Below the pieces are notes generated by a model. That model was not told where the DNA came from, did no database searches, and worked only from the letters and a program-made list of their open reading frames with translations. Below are positions 1-6,294 of a DNA stretch of 6,337 nt, in pieces. Position numbers and translations under genes: made by a program. Numbering within the stretch: position 1 is the first letter of the stretch; the number at the start of each line of letters is the position of its first letter. This DNA is from Alphaproteobacteria bacterium (lineage in GTDB: Bacteria > Pseudomonadota > Alphaproteobacteria > JAJTHO01): positions 1 through 6,337 of the forward strand of contig JAJTHO010000120.1 in NCBI GenBank assembly GCA_021297975.1. The letters are read 5' to 3'.

Positions 1-759
1 GCGTTCTGCCCGCTGTTGCTTTAATTTTCCTTTGATGTGCGGATCACCCTCGGTATCCTTATATTCCTCGCGCAGCTCATGCCGGCTCATGCGCATTTGC
101 TTTAAAAAGTCAAACCGCTGGAAAACATAATCCAGCACCGCAATGACAAATAAAATCGCGAGCACCCCAACAAAAAGCCGTAACAACAAATCCTGCAGAA
201 TATGCAGTGAGCCTGCCACCGTAATCGTCACCCAGGTATCCATCCCAACAAGCATCGGCTGAATGGCAAAATAGCCAACACCGGCGACAATGCTGATTTT
301 AAAAATGCCCTTCAAAAATTCCACGATTGATTTTTTGGAAAACAGCCGTTTAAAACCAGCCATCGGCGAAATTTTTTCCAATTTTGGTTCAACCGCTTGC
401 CAGGATAAAAGAAATCCGGTCTGCACGGCGCTGCCGCCAATCCCGGCCAGAATCAGAATCACCATAAACACCGCCAGCAGTAAAAAAACCTGCAAGGTAA
501 TATCGGTTATCAGCGTGTTAACAGAACCTAAGCTATCCACGTTAAAATCATGGCTGCTCTCTAACATCGGTATAAATGCCTGAACCAGCCCCATCCCCAC
601 CGACGGCAAGGCATACGCGGTGAGCACGGCTCCGGCAAAAAGCGCCAGCCAGTTGCTGACCTCTTTTGAGCTGATGACCTGTCCCTTCTCCCGCGCCTGA
701 TCCAGCTTCCGCTGGGACGGTTCTTCGGTTTTCTGGGATTCGTCGGTATCTTCTGACAT
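1..759 (-). CDS. flhB: Flagellar type III export protein FlhB, N-terminal 253 residues (C-terminus beyond window edge)
   Basis: FlhB is an inner-membrane component of the flagellar type III export gate that also switches substrate specificity from rod/hook to filament proteins. My translation starts MSEDTDESQKTEEPSQRKLD and continues QAREKGQV, the hallmark FlhB N-terminus. Hydrophobic segments lie at about residues 37-58, 87-113, 150-172 and 190-212, fitting the four-helix membrane domain. The family linker follows: DYVFQRFDFLKQMRMS (211-226), then EYKDTEGDPHIKG (232-244). The reading frame is open to base 1, so roughly 100 residues, including the expected NPTH autocleavage site, lie outside the window and cannot be judged. 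The start is fixed: an in-frame TAA lies two codons upstream (763-765). No clear Shine-Dalgarno precedes it. It lies 47 bp downstream of the M23 peptidase gene on the same strand and may be cotranscribed. Identification is from motifs and is secure; the type III secretion paralogue (SctU/YscU) is the only realistic alternative and fits less well. Confidence 0.95.
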   Translation of the reverse strand, partial: MSEDTDESQKTEEPSQRKLDQAREKGQVISSKEVSNWLALFAGAVLTAYALPSVGMGLVQAFIPMLESSHDFNVDSLGSVNTLITDITLQVFLLLAVFMVILILAGIGGSAVQTGFLLSWQAVEPKLEKISPMAGFKRLFSKKSIVEFLKGIFKISIVAGVGYFAIQPMLVGMDTWVTITVAGSLHILQDLLLRLFVGVLAILFVIAVLDYVFQRFDFLKQMRMSRHELREEYKDTEGDPHIKGKLKQQRAER

Positions 760-806
760 AGGTTATAAGAAATACCCTGTGCTGAAGATGTTAATGAACC
801 GTTAAT

Positions 807-1634
807 TTAAGGCCTCAGCGTCTCTAATACCACCGCCGGGTCAACATTAATCCCGCCCACCGCCGTACCCCAATGAAGGTGCGCCCCGGTTGAGCGGCCT
901 GTGTTGCCGATAGTGCCCAGTTGCTCGCCGCGCTGAACGCGCTGGCCTTCTTTCACCAAAACATCCTCACAGTGCGCAAATACCGATGTCATGCCATAGC
1001 CATGATCCACCATAATCGTGCCGCCGAGCAGGAAAAAATCCTTACTCGCAACCCGCACCACCCCATCCGCCGGGCTGACAAACGGCGTACCGACCGGCGC
1101 GGCAATATCGATACCGAAATGCGGCTGGCGCGGCTGGCCATTCAAAATCCGCTGGCTGCCAAAAACACCGCTGCGCCGCCCTTCAGCAGGCAGGATAAAA
1201 CCAAGGCGCGGAAAAGACGGCTCCGCCAACGCCTCTTGCCGCTCACCGCGAATGCGTGCCTGGTCATCCTGAATACGTTTGGTATCCGCCGGGTTGGGGC
1301 TCACTTTTGCGGTCGGTAGGCCATCAATCCGCTGAATGTCATAGGCTGTTCGGGCTATCTCTAACGTCTGTGTTTCCGTTTTGCCGTCCGGCAAACGCAC
1401 GGACAGCACCGCCGTCTCCGGCGCGTTATACGCAAACCCCAAAACAAACCGTCCATCGGGCGAGACCGGAACCGGTATATCGCCAAGGCGCACCGCCGCC
1501 CCCGGCTCAGTCTGCCCCAGCGCCACGCTGCCTTGAGCGAGAACGCCCGACAGTGTCACCGCCTCTGCCGCCTGTGCCGGCGCTGCGCCTAAAAGCAGCA
1601 TTAGCGCCAAAACCCGTAACCCTACTCGCCCCAT
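807..1634 (-). CDS. Secreted M23 (LytM-type) zinc metallopeptidase
   Basis: Predicted periplasmic peptidoglycan endopeptidase of 275 residues. An N-terminal signal peptide is visible: basic GRVGLR, a leucine-rich core (8-16), and an AQA/AE cleavage site near residue 22; there is no lipobox cysteine. Residues 24-110 look like a beta-rich accessory domain, and 115-137 is a charged linker. The M23 domain starts near 145 with GVFGSQRILNG (156-166). The metal and catalytic set is complete: HFGID gives H172 and D176, VFAH gives H221, and HLHW gives H252 and H254. The protein should therefore be active, unlike the degenerate LytM activators such as EnvC or NlpD. The start codon lies inside the end of xseA (13-bp overlap, 1622-1634) and is preceded by an AGGGG Shine-Dalgarno-like element about 6 bases upstream, so translational coupling to xseA is likely. 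I recall this architecture beside xseA in other alphaproteobacteria, suggesting a conserved envelope role rather than a flagellar one. The exact substrate bond is unknown. Confidence 0.93.
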   Translation of the reverse strand: MGRVGLRVLALMLLLGAAPAQAAEAVTLSGVLAQGSVALGQTEPGAAVRLGDIPVPVSPDGRFVLGFAYNAPETAVLSVRLPDGKTETQTLEIARTAYDIQRIDGLPTAKVSPNPADTKRIQDDQARIRGERQEALAEPSFPRLGFILPAEGRRSGVFGSQRILNGQPRQPHFGIDIAAPVGTPFVSPADGVVRVASKDFFLLGGTIMVDHGYGMTSVFAHCEDVLVKEGQRVQRGEQLGTIGNTGRSTGAHLHWGTAVGGINVDPAVVLETLRP

Positions 1635-3229
1635 AAAAGCCCCTGTTGTTCTGGTGTTGTGCTTGATGTCTTAGACACGCGCCGCTGCACGCGCACGCTG
1701 CCATCATGAAAATAAACCTCGCCGTTTGGCGCTGTCCAATCGGCTGCGCTGCTGATAACCGCCCCATCCGCGCCGCGCACAACGCTAAAGCCCCGCGCCA
1801 AAACCCGGCTATAGCTCACCGCGTTCAGCATCCCCGCCGCCGCCTCCAGCCGCTCCAGCCGCCGCTCGAACTGCCGCTCCATACCCATTCGCCGCTTTTC
1901 CGCAAGCAGCGACACGCGCTCACCTTGGCGCACGACCTGCCGTTGCGGCACCATCGGATTAAGCCGGGCAGAACTCCGCTCTAAAATCGCCGCTTTAAGC
2001 GGTAACAGCCGCGCATACACAGCCCGCACATCGGGCAAAAGTCGCCGCTGTTCCAGCCGCTGCGCTATCCCTTTTTCGCGGCGCTCACTCAGCCGCCCCA
2101 CGCCTTCCTCGAATCGCCCCACAAGGCGAAGCGCCACCTGCGGCGTAAGCCGCGCCGTGCTGCGCTCTAAAACCGCTGTTTTCAAAGGCAACAATCGAGC
2201 ATACGCCGCCCGCACATCCAGCCGCGCAATCCGCAGTGCCGCTTTGTCCGTTCTCCCCCGAAGGGCTTGCGCAGAGCGCTGCTGCATATCATCCAATCGC
2301 TGCTCAAGCCTTGGAATACCGTCTGCAAATCGCCCCAGCCGCGCCGCCCATTGGCGCAATGCCGCGCGCAGCGCCGCCCCGTCCGGCACGGCCAGTTCCG
2401 CCGCCGCTGTGGGCGTAGGTGCCCGCACATCGGCGGCAAAATCCAACAGCGTCACATCCGTTTCATGGCCAATCGCGCTAATCAGCGGAATGCTGCACCG
2501 CGCCGCCGCCCGCACCACCTCTTCATCGTTAAAGCACCACAAATCCTCTAAGCTACCCCCGCCCCGCGCCACAATCAGCACATCCGGGCGCGGCACCGCC
2601 CCGCCGGGTGCAAGCGCGCTGAAATAATCCAGCGCCGCCGCCACCTGCGCCGCCGCGTTCTGCCCTTGAACCGCCACGGGATACAGCAACACCCGGCGCG
2701 GCAACCGCGCCTCAATCCGGTGCAGCATATCCCGAATCACTGCCCCAGTGGGGGAGGTGATAATCCCGATAACCTCCGGCATACTGGGCAGCGGCTTTTT
2801 CCGCGCCGCATCAAACAATCCCTCCGCGCTAAGGCGCTTTTTGCGCTCTTCTAATTGCTTTAAAAGCGCCCCAACCCCCGCAAGGCGCATCGATTCAATT
2901 TGCAATTGATAGCGCGACTGTGCGCCGTAACTGGTTAAGCGCCCGGATGCCACAACCTGCAAGCCGTCTTCCGGCTTAACCGCCAGCCCCGCCGCCACTC
3001 CGCGCCAGCACACCCCCGCCAAGACCGCATCGCTGTCTTTCAAATTTAAATACACATGGCCGCTGGCCGGGATTTTCAGGCCGCTGATTTCCCCCTCAAC
3101 CTCAATGTAATCAAACGCCCCCTCCAGCGTTTTTTGCACTGCCCGCGCCAGCGCGCCCACGGTGAACACCGGGATATTACGGTTGGGGGGTGTGGCGTTG
3201 AGCATTGTATTTTTAAACCTAGCCGCCAT
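1622..3229 (-). CDS. xseA: Exodeoxyribonuclease VII large subunit
   Basis: Large, catalytic subunit of exonuclease VII, which with several copies of XseB degrades single-stranded DNA from both ends during repair. It has 535 residues, against 456 in E. coli. Residues 21-115 form the OB-fold (PVFTVGALA, EVEGEISG, GHVYLNLKD). The nuclease core has IGIITSPTGAVIRDML (154-169), VARGGGSLEDLW (220-231) and SAIGHETDVTLLDFAADVRAPTP (251-273). By my alignment D167, R222, H255 and D258 match the residues reported as essential in E. coli XseA. Residues 285-465 are charged, Arg/Leu/Glu-rich and helical, the expected XseB-binding arm, and contain a 62-residue tandem duplication. The C-terminal domain has VLARGFSVV and YFHDGSVRVQ. 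The start is uncertain: ATG at 3229 gives the longest form, but Met-9 (codon 3203-3205) leaves a more usual N-terminus and more room for the divergent promoter. Neither has a good Shine-Dalgarno. xseB is not in the window. Confidence 0.95.
   Translation of the reverse strand: MAARFKNTMLNATPPNRNIPVFTVGALARAVQKTLEGAFDYIEVEGEISGLKIPASGHVYLNLKDSDAVLAGVCWRGVAAGLAVKPEDGLQVVASGRLTSYGAQSRYQLQIESMRLAGVGALLKQLEERKKRLSAEGLFDAARKKPLPSMPEVIGIITSPTGAVIRDMLHRIEARLPRRVLLYPVAVQGQNAAAQVAAALDYFSALAPGGAVPRPDVLIVARGGGSLEDLWCFNDEEVVRAAARCSIPLISAIGHETDVTLLDFAADVRAPTPTAAAELAVPDGAALRAALRQWAARLGRFADGIPRLEQRLDDMQQRSAQALRGRTDKAALRIARLDVRAAYARLLPLKTAVLERSTARLTPQVALRLVGRFEEGVGRLSERREKGIAQRLEQRRLLPDVRAVYARLLPLKAAILERSSARLNPMVPQRQVVRQGERVSLLAEKRRMGMERQFERRLERLEAAAGMLNAVSYSRVLARGFSVVRGADGAVISSAADWTAPNGEVYFHDGSVRVQRRVSKTSSTTPEQQGLLWGE
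1847..2218 (-). repeat. Two tandem 62-codon units inside xseA
   Basis: Two adjacent in-frame units of 186 bp encode XseA residues 338-399 and 400-461. Unit one begins DVRAAYARLLPLKTAVLERS and unit two begins DVRAVYARLLPLKAAILERS. They match at almost every position over the first 22 residues, then diverge while keeping a helical, Arg/Glu-rich character. At DNA level the first 70 or so bases are clearly related but carry many synonymous changes, so the copy is either not recent or has drifted at third positions. The repeat falls in the helical arm expected to carry XseB, and accounts for most of the extra length over E. coli XseA. Confidence 0.85.
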
Positions 3230-3255
3230 GATGCGCGGATAAAATGGGATTTGTC
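3230..3255. promoter_or_regulatory. Very short divergent intergenic gap between xseA and purD
   Basis: Only 26 bp separate the longest xseA start from the chosen purD start (50 bp if xseA starts at Met-9), so promoters for both directions must overlap the gap or the coding ends. On the plus strand TAAAAT at 3240-3245 resembles a -10 box (five of six consensus bases). I could not find a convincing -35 box at the right spacing, nor a clear box for the minus strand. If that -10 is used, the purD leader would be only a few bases long. This is a position-based inference with weak sequence support. Confidence 0.35.
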
Positions 3256-4521
3256 ATGCGGATTTTACTCTTGGGCAGTGGTGGACGTGAACATGCACTC
3301 GCGGAGGCCTTGCGCCGCTCGCCCCAATGCAGCGCCCTGTTTGCCGCCCCCGGCAACGCCGGGATAGCGGAACACGCGGAATGCCTCGCTCTCGATGCGG
3401 CAAACCCTGCTGCGGTGGTGAAAGCCGCGCGCGATAACCAGATTGATTTTGTCGTCGTCGGGCCCGAAGCGCCGCTGGTTGCGGGCGTCGTCGATGCCTG
3501 CGCTGCTGCGGGGATTCTCGCTTTCGGGCCCACGGCCGCTGCTGCCGTCGTCGAAGGCTCAAAGCTGTTTATCAAAGATTTATGCCGCGATTTTTCGATT
3601 CCCACCGCCCGTTATGCCCGCTGCACCACTGTGTCCGAGGTGGCTGCGTTCCTTGATTCTGTGTCTGCGCCCTATGTGCTCAAAGCCGATGGCCTCTGCG
3701 CCGGGAAAGGCGTTATTCTTACAGAAAGCCGGGATGAGGCTATTGAGGCCGCAACAACGCTGCTGGGCGGCCAGTTCGGCGCGGCCTCCACTACCCTTGT
3801 GTGTGAAGAATTCCTCCACGGTGAAGAAATCAGCTATTTCGTCCTCACCGATGGGGAAACCGTTGTACCCTTCGGCAGCGCCCAAGACCACAAACGCGCA
3901 TTTGATGGCGACCAAGGGCTCAACACCGGCGGCATGGGCGCGTATTCCCCCAGCCCGCGCTGCACCCCCGCACTGGAACAGGAAATTCTAACAAAAATCA
4001 TCGCCCCCACCCTCAAAGGCCTCAAGGCGCGCGGCATCAGCTATCGCGGCTTTTTGTTTGCCGGGCTGATGCTAACGGATAGCGGCGCGAAACTGTTGGA
4101 GTATAATGCCCGCCTTGGTGACCCTGAAACCGAGGTGCTCTTGCCGCGCTTAGAGACCGACCTGCTGCTGTTGCTGCTGGCGGCGGCGAAGGGTGAACTC
4201 GCCGGGCATAGCGCCGTTTTCAGCGCTGAACATGCCCTCACCGTTATCTACGCCAGCAATGGCTATCCGGGAGGCTATGAGAAAGGCACAACGATTACCG
4301 CCCTGCCCGCAAACAGTCCCGCCGTGCGCGTGTATCATGCCGGAACGAGCCGCGCAGAAGATGGCCGCTTGCTGGCAACGGGCGGGCGGGTTTTGGCGCT
4401 GACTGGGCTGGGACAAACCCTTGTGGCTGCGCACGCGGCGGCCTATGGCGCGGTCAATCACGTGCGCTGGGATGAAGGCTTTTACCGCCGGGATATCGGT
4501 TGGCGGGCGCTTGATGCTTGA
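3256..4521 (+). CDS. purD: Phosphoribosylamine--glycine ligase (GAR synthetase)
   Basis: Cytoplasmic ATP-grasp enzyme joining glycine to 5-phosphoribosylamine with ATP, the second step of de novo purine synthesis. It has 421 residues, matching the usual length of about 420-430. Seen in order: N-domain GSGGREHAL (7-15) and GPEAPLV (69-75); ATP-grasp motifs EGSKLFIKDL (100-109), YVLKADGLCAGKGVI (140-154) and EEFLHGEEIS (184-193); then SAQDHKRAFDGDQGLNTGGMGAYSP (208-232) and LLEYNARLGDPETE (280-293), the metal/ATP-binding segment; and C-domain SNGYPGGYEKG, ATGGRVL and RRDIGWRAL. Two positions differ from the commonest family sequence: Cys148 in DGLCAGKG where Ala is usual, and Ala285/Leu287 in YNARLGD where NVRFGD is usual. 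All charged binding residues are kept, so activity is expected. ATG at 3256 is preferred over 3244 because MRILLLGSGG matches the family start, and GGGA at 3246-3249 can serve as Shine-Dalgarno. It is probably cotranscribed with hemW. Confidence 0.96.
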   Translation: MRILLLGSGGREHALAEALRRSPQCSALFAAPGNAGIAEHAECLALDAANPAAVVKAARDNQIDFVVVGPEAPLVAGVVDACAAAGILAFGPTAAAAVVEGSKLFIKDLCRDFSIPTARYARCTTVSEVAAFLDSVSAPYVLKADGLCAGKGVILTESRDEAIEAATTLLGGQFGAASTTLVCEEFLHGEEISYFVLTDGETVVPFGSAQDHKRAFDGDQGLNTGGMGAYSPSPRCTPALEQEILTKIIAPTLKGLKARGISYRGFLFAGLMLTDSGAKLLEYNARLGDPETEVLLPRLETDLLLLLLAAAKGELAGHSAVFSAEHALTVIYASNGYPGGYEKGTTITALPANSPAVRVYHAGTSRAEDGRLLATGGRVLALTGLGQTLVAAHAAAYGAVNHVRWDEGFYRRDIGWRALDA

Positions 4522-4542
4522 TAAAATCAAAAAGTCTTCCCC

Positions 4543-5700
4543 ATGACCAAGCCCTTGCTGGGGATATACCTTCACTATCCTTTTTGCGCTAAAAAGTGCC
4601 CGTATTGCGATTACAACACCCATGTACGCGCCAGTGTTGACGATGCCGCATGGCGGGCGGCGTACTTAGCAGAAATCCGCCATTATGCCGCGCTAATCCC
4701 AGACTATACCGTCGCCAGTATCTTTTTTGGCGGCGGCACACCGTCGCTGGTTCCGCCCGAAACGATTGCCGCGTTGATTGAGGCGATTCATGAGGCTTGG
4801 CCGGTAACAGATGACCTGGAAATAACCCTAGAAGCCAACCCCACCAGCAGCGAATCGGGGCGGTTTCAGGGCTATAAAAACGCCGGGGTAAACCGTGTCT
4901 CGCTTGGTGTTCAAGCCTTGGACGATGCCGCGCTTGGCTTTCTGGGGCGCACCCACAGCGCGGCAGAGGGGCTGCGCGCCATGGAACTGGCGGCGCAGCA
5001 TTTCGACCGCTGGTCATTCGATTTAATGTATGGCCGCCCGGGGCACACGGTTGAGGCATGGGAAAAGGAGCTGGAAAGCGCCCTTTCCTGCGGCGCACAG
5101 CATGTGGCGCTGTATCAATTGACCATTGAGGATAACACCGCCTTTGCCCGCGCCCATGCACGCGGCGACTTTGTTTTGCCCGATGATGAAACGTGTCTCG
5201 CGCTGTTTGATGCAACAGAATCTATCGCCGAACGGCACGGTTTGCACCATTATGAGGTGAGCAGTTTTGCCGTAAAAGGCCAGGAATGCCGCCATAATCT
5301 GGGCTATTGGCAGCACCGCGATTATCTGGGAATTGGCGCGGGCGCACATGGGCGGATAACGCTGTATGGCCAGCGACACGCGGTTGATACCATCAAGCAG
5401 CCGGAAGCCTGGCTTTCTGCGGTGTTGCGGCAAGGTCATGGCCGCGCGTCGCTCACACCCTTATCACGGCAAGAACAGGTGGAAGAGGCGGTTTTGCTGG
5501 GTTTACGCCTCGAAAGCGGCTTGGATGCGGCGCAATGGCGGCAGCGATTCGGTACGGAAAACAGCGAAAACGTCAGCAAATCAGGGCTTTTGGAGGCTAT
5601 TGCACGCGGTTTATTGATTCACGATGCGAGAGGGATTCGCACCACGCCGCAGGGGCTGCGGGTGCTGAATACGGTCGAGCGGCTGCTCTTGGCAATATAA
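4543..5700 (+). CDS. hemW: Radical SAM heme chaperone HemW
   Basis: HemW is a radical-SAM protein that binds heme and delivers it to respiratory enzymes; it was long annotated as oxygen-independent coproporphyrinogen III oxidase. It has 385 residues, typical of HemW and shorter than true HemN (about 450). The cluster motif is C15-AKK-C19-PY-C22, with three cysteines in the CxxxCxxC spacing. The glycine-rich SAM motif GGGTPS is at 63-68. Further family blocks are EANPTS (97-102), GVNRVSLGVQALDD (115-128), SFDLMYGRPGHT (158-169), LYQLTIEDNTAF (190-201), HYEVSSFA (236-243), CRHNLGYW (249-256) and GIGAGAHGR (263-271). The C-terminal part (305-385) looks like the winged HemN_C domain. In HYEVSSFA a serine (241) stands where Asn is common in EISNFA or EVSNYA. 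It starts 21 bp after purD; the leader has no strong Shine-Dalgarno. Many alphaproteobacteria instead keep hemW beside rdgB, so the purD pairing is a local arrangement. Confidence 0.93.
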   Translation: MTKPLLGIYLHYPFCAKKCPYCDYNTHVRASVDDAAWRAAYLAEIRHYAALIPDYTVASIFFGGGTPSLVPPETIAALIEAIHEAWPVTDDLEITLEANPTSSESGRFQGYKNAGVNRVSLGVQALDDAALGFLGRTHSAAEGLRAMELAAQHFDRWSFDLMYGRPGHTVEAWEKELESALSCGAQHVALYQLTIEDNTAFARAHARGDFVLPDDETCLALFDATESIAERHGLHHYEVSSFAVKGQECRHNLGYWQHRDYLGIGAGAHGRITLYGQRHAVDTIKQPEAWLSAVLRQGHGRASLTPLSRQEQVEEAVLLGLRLESGLDAAQWRQRFGTENSENVSKSGLLEAIARGLLIHDARGIRTTPQGLRVLNTVERLLLAI

Positions 5701-5704
5701 CATA

Positions 5705-5752
5705 TTATAACATGTTATAGACAGCCTTAAGGGCGCCTCTAATATGTTATAA
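5705..5752. repeat. AT-rich imperfect inverted repeat with an internal 14-bp palindrome
   Basis: Arms of 13 bp (5705-5717, TTATAACATGTTA, and 5740-5752, TAATATGTTATAA) are reverse complements except for one position (G5714/T5743), which can still form a G-T wobble. The left arm overlaps a perfect 14-bp palindrome, TATAACATGTTATA, at 5706-5719. The element TTATAACAT or its complement is thus present at 5705-5713, 5712-5719 (eight of nine bases) and 5744-5752. The 22-bp loop carries CCTTAAGG and GGCGCC. It lies immediately after the hemW stop codon. The stem is AT-rich and has no U-tract, so it is a poor intrinsic terminator. A protein-binding site is the better guess. Confidence 0.6.
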
Positions 5753-5762
5753 CCTATTACAC

Positions 5763-5802
5763 TATAATTCCTATTGACTTACTATTGTTAATAGCCTATC
5801 TC
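5763..5802 (+). promoter_or_regulatory. Candidate promoter and operator of the Rrf2 regulator gene
   Basis: Two candidate promoter readings exist. A perfect -10 hexamer TATAAT sits at 5763-5768, but no good -35 box lies 16-18 bp upstream. Alternatively TTGACT at 5774-5779 is a strong -35 match, but the hexamer 17 bp downstream (TATCTC, 5797-5802) is poor. An inverted repeat CTATTGAC (5771-5778) / GTTAATAG (5787-5794), with seven of eight bases pairing and an 8-bp centre, covers the TTGACT box. CTATT recurs at 5754, 5771 and 5782. This is the arrangement expected of an autoregulatory operator. The sequence does not match the E. coli IscR or NsrR consensus as I know them, apart from a TTGACT half-site. 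Confidence 0.4.
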
Positions 5803-5842
5803 CCTTATAGACAATCACGGTTTGGCGTGCTAATTGCCCATC

Positions 5843-6268
5843 ATGTTATCCATGAAGGCGAAATACGCACTCCGCGCCTTAATTGTTATGGCGCAAAGCG
5901 ACAGCAAACTGCTGCAAACCCGCGCCATTGCTGAGGCTGCCGATGTGCCGTTTAAATTCCTTGAGACTATTCTTCAGGATTTAAAACACAACGGCATCGT
6001 TGCCAGCAAACGCGGGATTTTCGGTGGTTACAGCCTGGCACGCCTGCCTGCGGATATATCTGTAGGTACGGTGATTCGGGTGTTGGATGGCCCCCTTGCG
6101 CCGATTCGCTGCGCTAGTGTTTCAGCCTATCAGCGCTGTGATGACTGCGTTTCAGAGTCCGCCTGCGCCATTCGCAAAACAATGATTGACGTTCGCAACG
6201 CCATCGCCGGGGTTTTGGATACCACATCCCTTGAAACCATGGTGAAGCGCGGCTCTTCGGCGATTTGA
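5843..6268 (+). CDS. Rrf2-family transcriptional regulator with a probable Fe-S binding cysteine set
   Basis: A winged-helix DNA-binding protein of 141 residues, normal for Rrf2 proteins. The N-terminus MLSMKAKYALRALIVMA is the family signature. The helix-turn-helix and wing span about 24-68, with recognition-helix region DVPFKFLETILQDLKHNGIV and wing SKRGIFGGYSLAR (55-67). The dimerisation helix runs over about 109-125 (AIRKTMIDVRNAIAGVL). Cysteines C90, C99, C102 and C108 lie where IscR, NsrR and RirA bind their clusters. The last pair has the CX5C spacing of those proteins, but the full pattern CX8CX2CX5C has one cysteine more. A sensor of iron, Fe-S status, redox or sulfur supply is therefore likely; the signal is not deducible. 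ATG at 5843 is chosen because it gives the family N-terminus; TTG at 5834 and ATG at 5852 are alternatives, and none has a clear Shine-Dalgarno. It probably controls itself and the gene starting 26 bp downstream. Confidence 0.9.
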   Translation: MLSMKAKYALRALIVMAQSDSKLLQTRAIAEAADVPFKFLETILQDLKHNGIVASKRGIFGGYSLARLPADISVGTVIRVLDGPLAPIRCASVSAYQRCDDCVSESACAIRKTMIDVRNAIAGVLDTTSLETMVKRGSSAI

Positions 6269-6282
6269 TTGTCCTGTTTACA

Positions 6283-6288
6283 TAAGGA
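6283..6288 (+). promoter_or_regulatory. Shine-Dalgarno for the gene starting at 6295
   Basis: TAAGGA lies six bases before the ATG at 6295, a near-ideal ribosome binding site and the clearest one in the window. It decides the start of the truncated gene that follows. Confidence 0.75.
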
Positions 6289-6294
6289 TGTTTT

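Noticed and set aside
758..768. The 11-mer ATAGGTTATAA at the flhB start recurs (inverted) at 5748-5758
   Set aside because: In a 6.3-kb window several 11-base matches are expected by chance, and this one is AT-rich; no shared context.
2157..2627. Plus-strand open frame of 156 codons opposite xseA
   Set aside because: Ala/Ser/Arg-rich translation with no motif; complement of a strongly supported xseA.
4162..4188. CTG/GCG triplet run in purD
   Set aside because: Encodes a Leu-Ala helix segment at a position that is Leu/Ala-rich throughout the PurD family; codon bias explains it.
4518..4530. Small hairpin TTGAT-AAA-ATCAA at the purD stop
   Set aside because: A five-pair AT-rich stem with no U-tract is too weak for a terminator, and hemW starts only 21 bp after purD.
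4150..4623. Minus-strand open frame of 157 codons across the purD-hemW junction
   Set aside because: No recognisable domain or ribosome binding site, a glutamine run caused by the CTG-rich purD tract, and both underlying genes are secure.
4589..5215. Long minus-strand open frame (208 codons) opposite hemW
   Set aside because: It lies fully inside hemW, whose motifs are complete; its translation is low-complexity and His/Arg/Pro-rich, typical of an antisense shadow in GC-rich DNA.
5771..5794. Match to the E. coli IscR type 1 site
   Set aside because: Only the GACT half and the preceding pyrimidines fit; the second half-site AGTC is absent.
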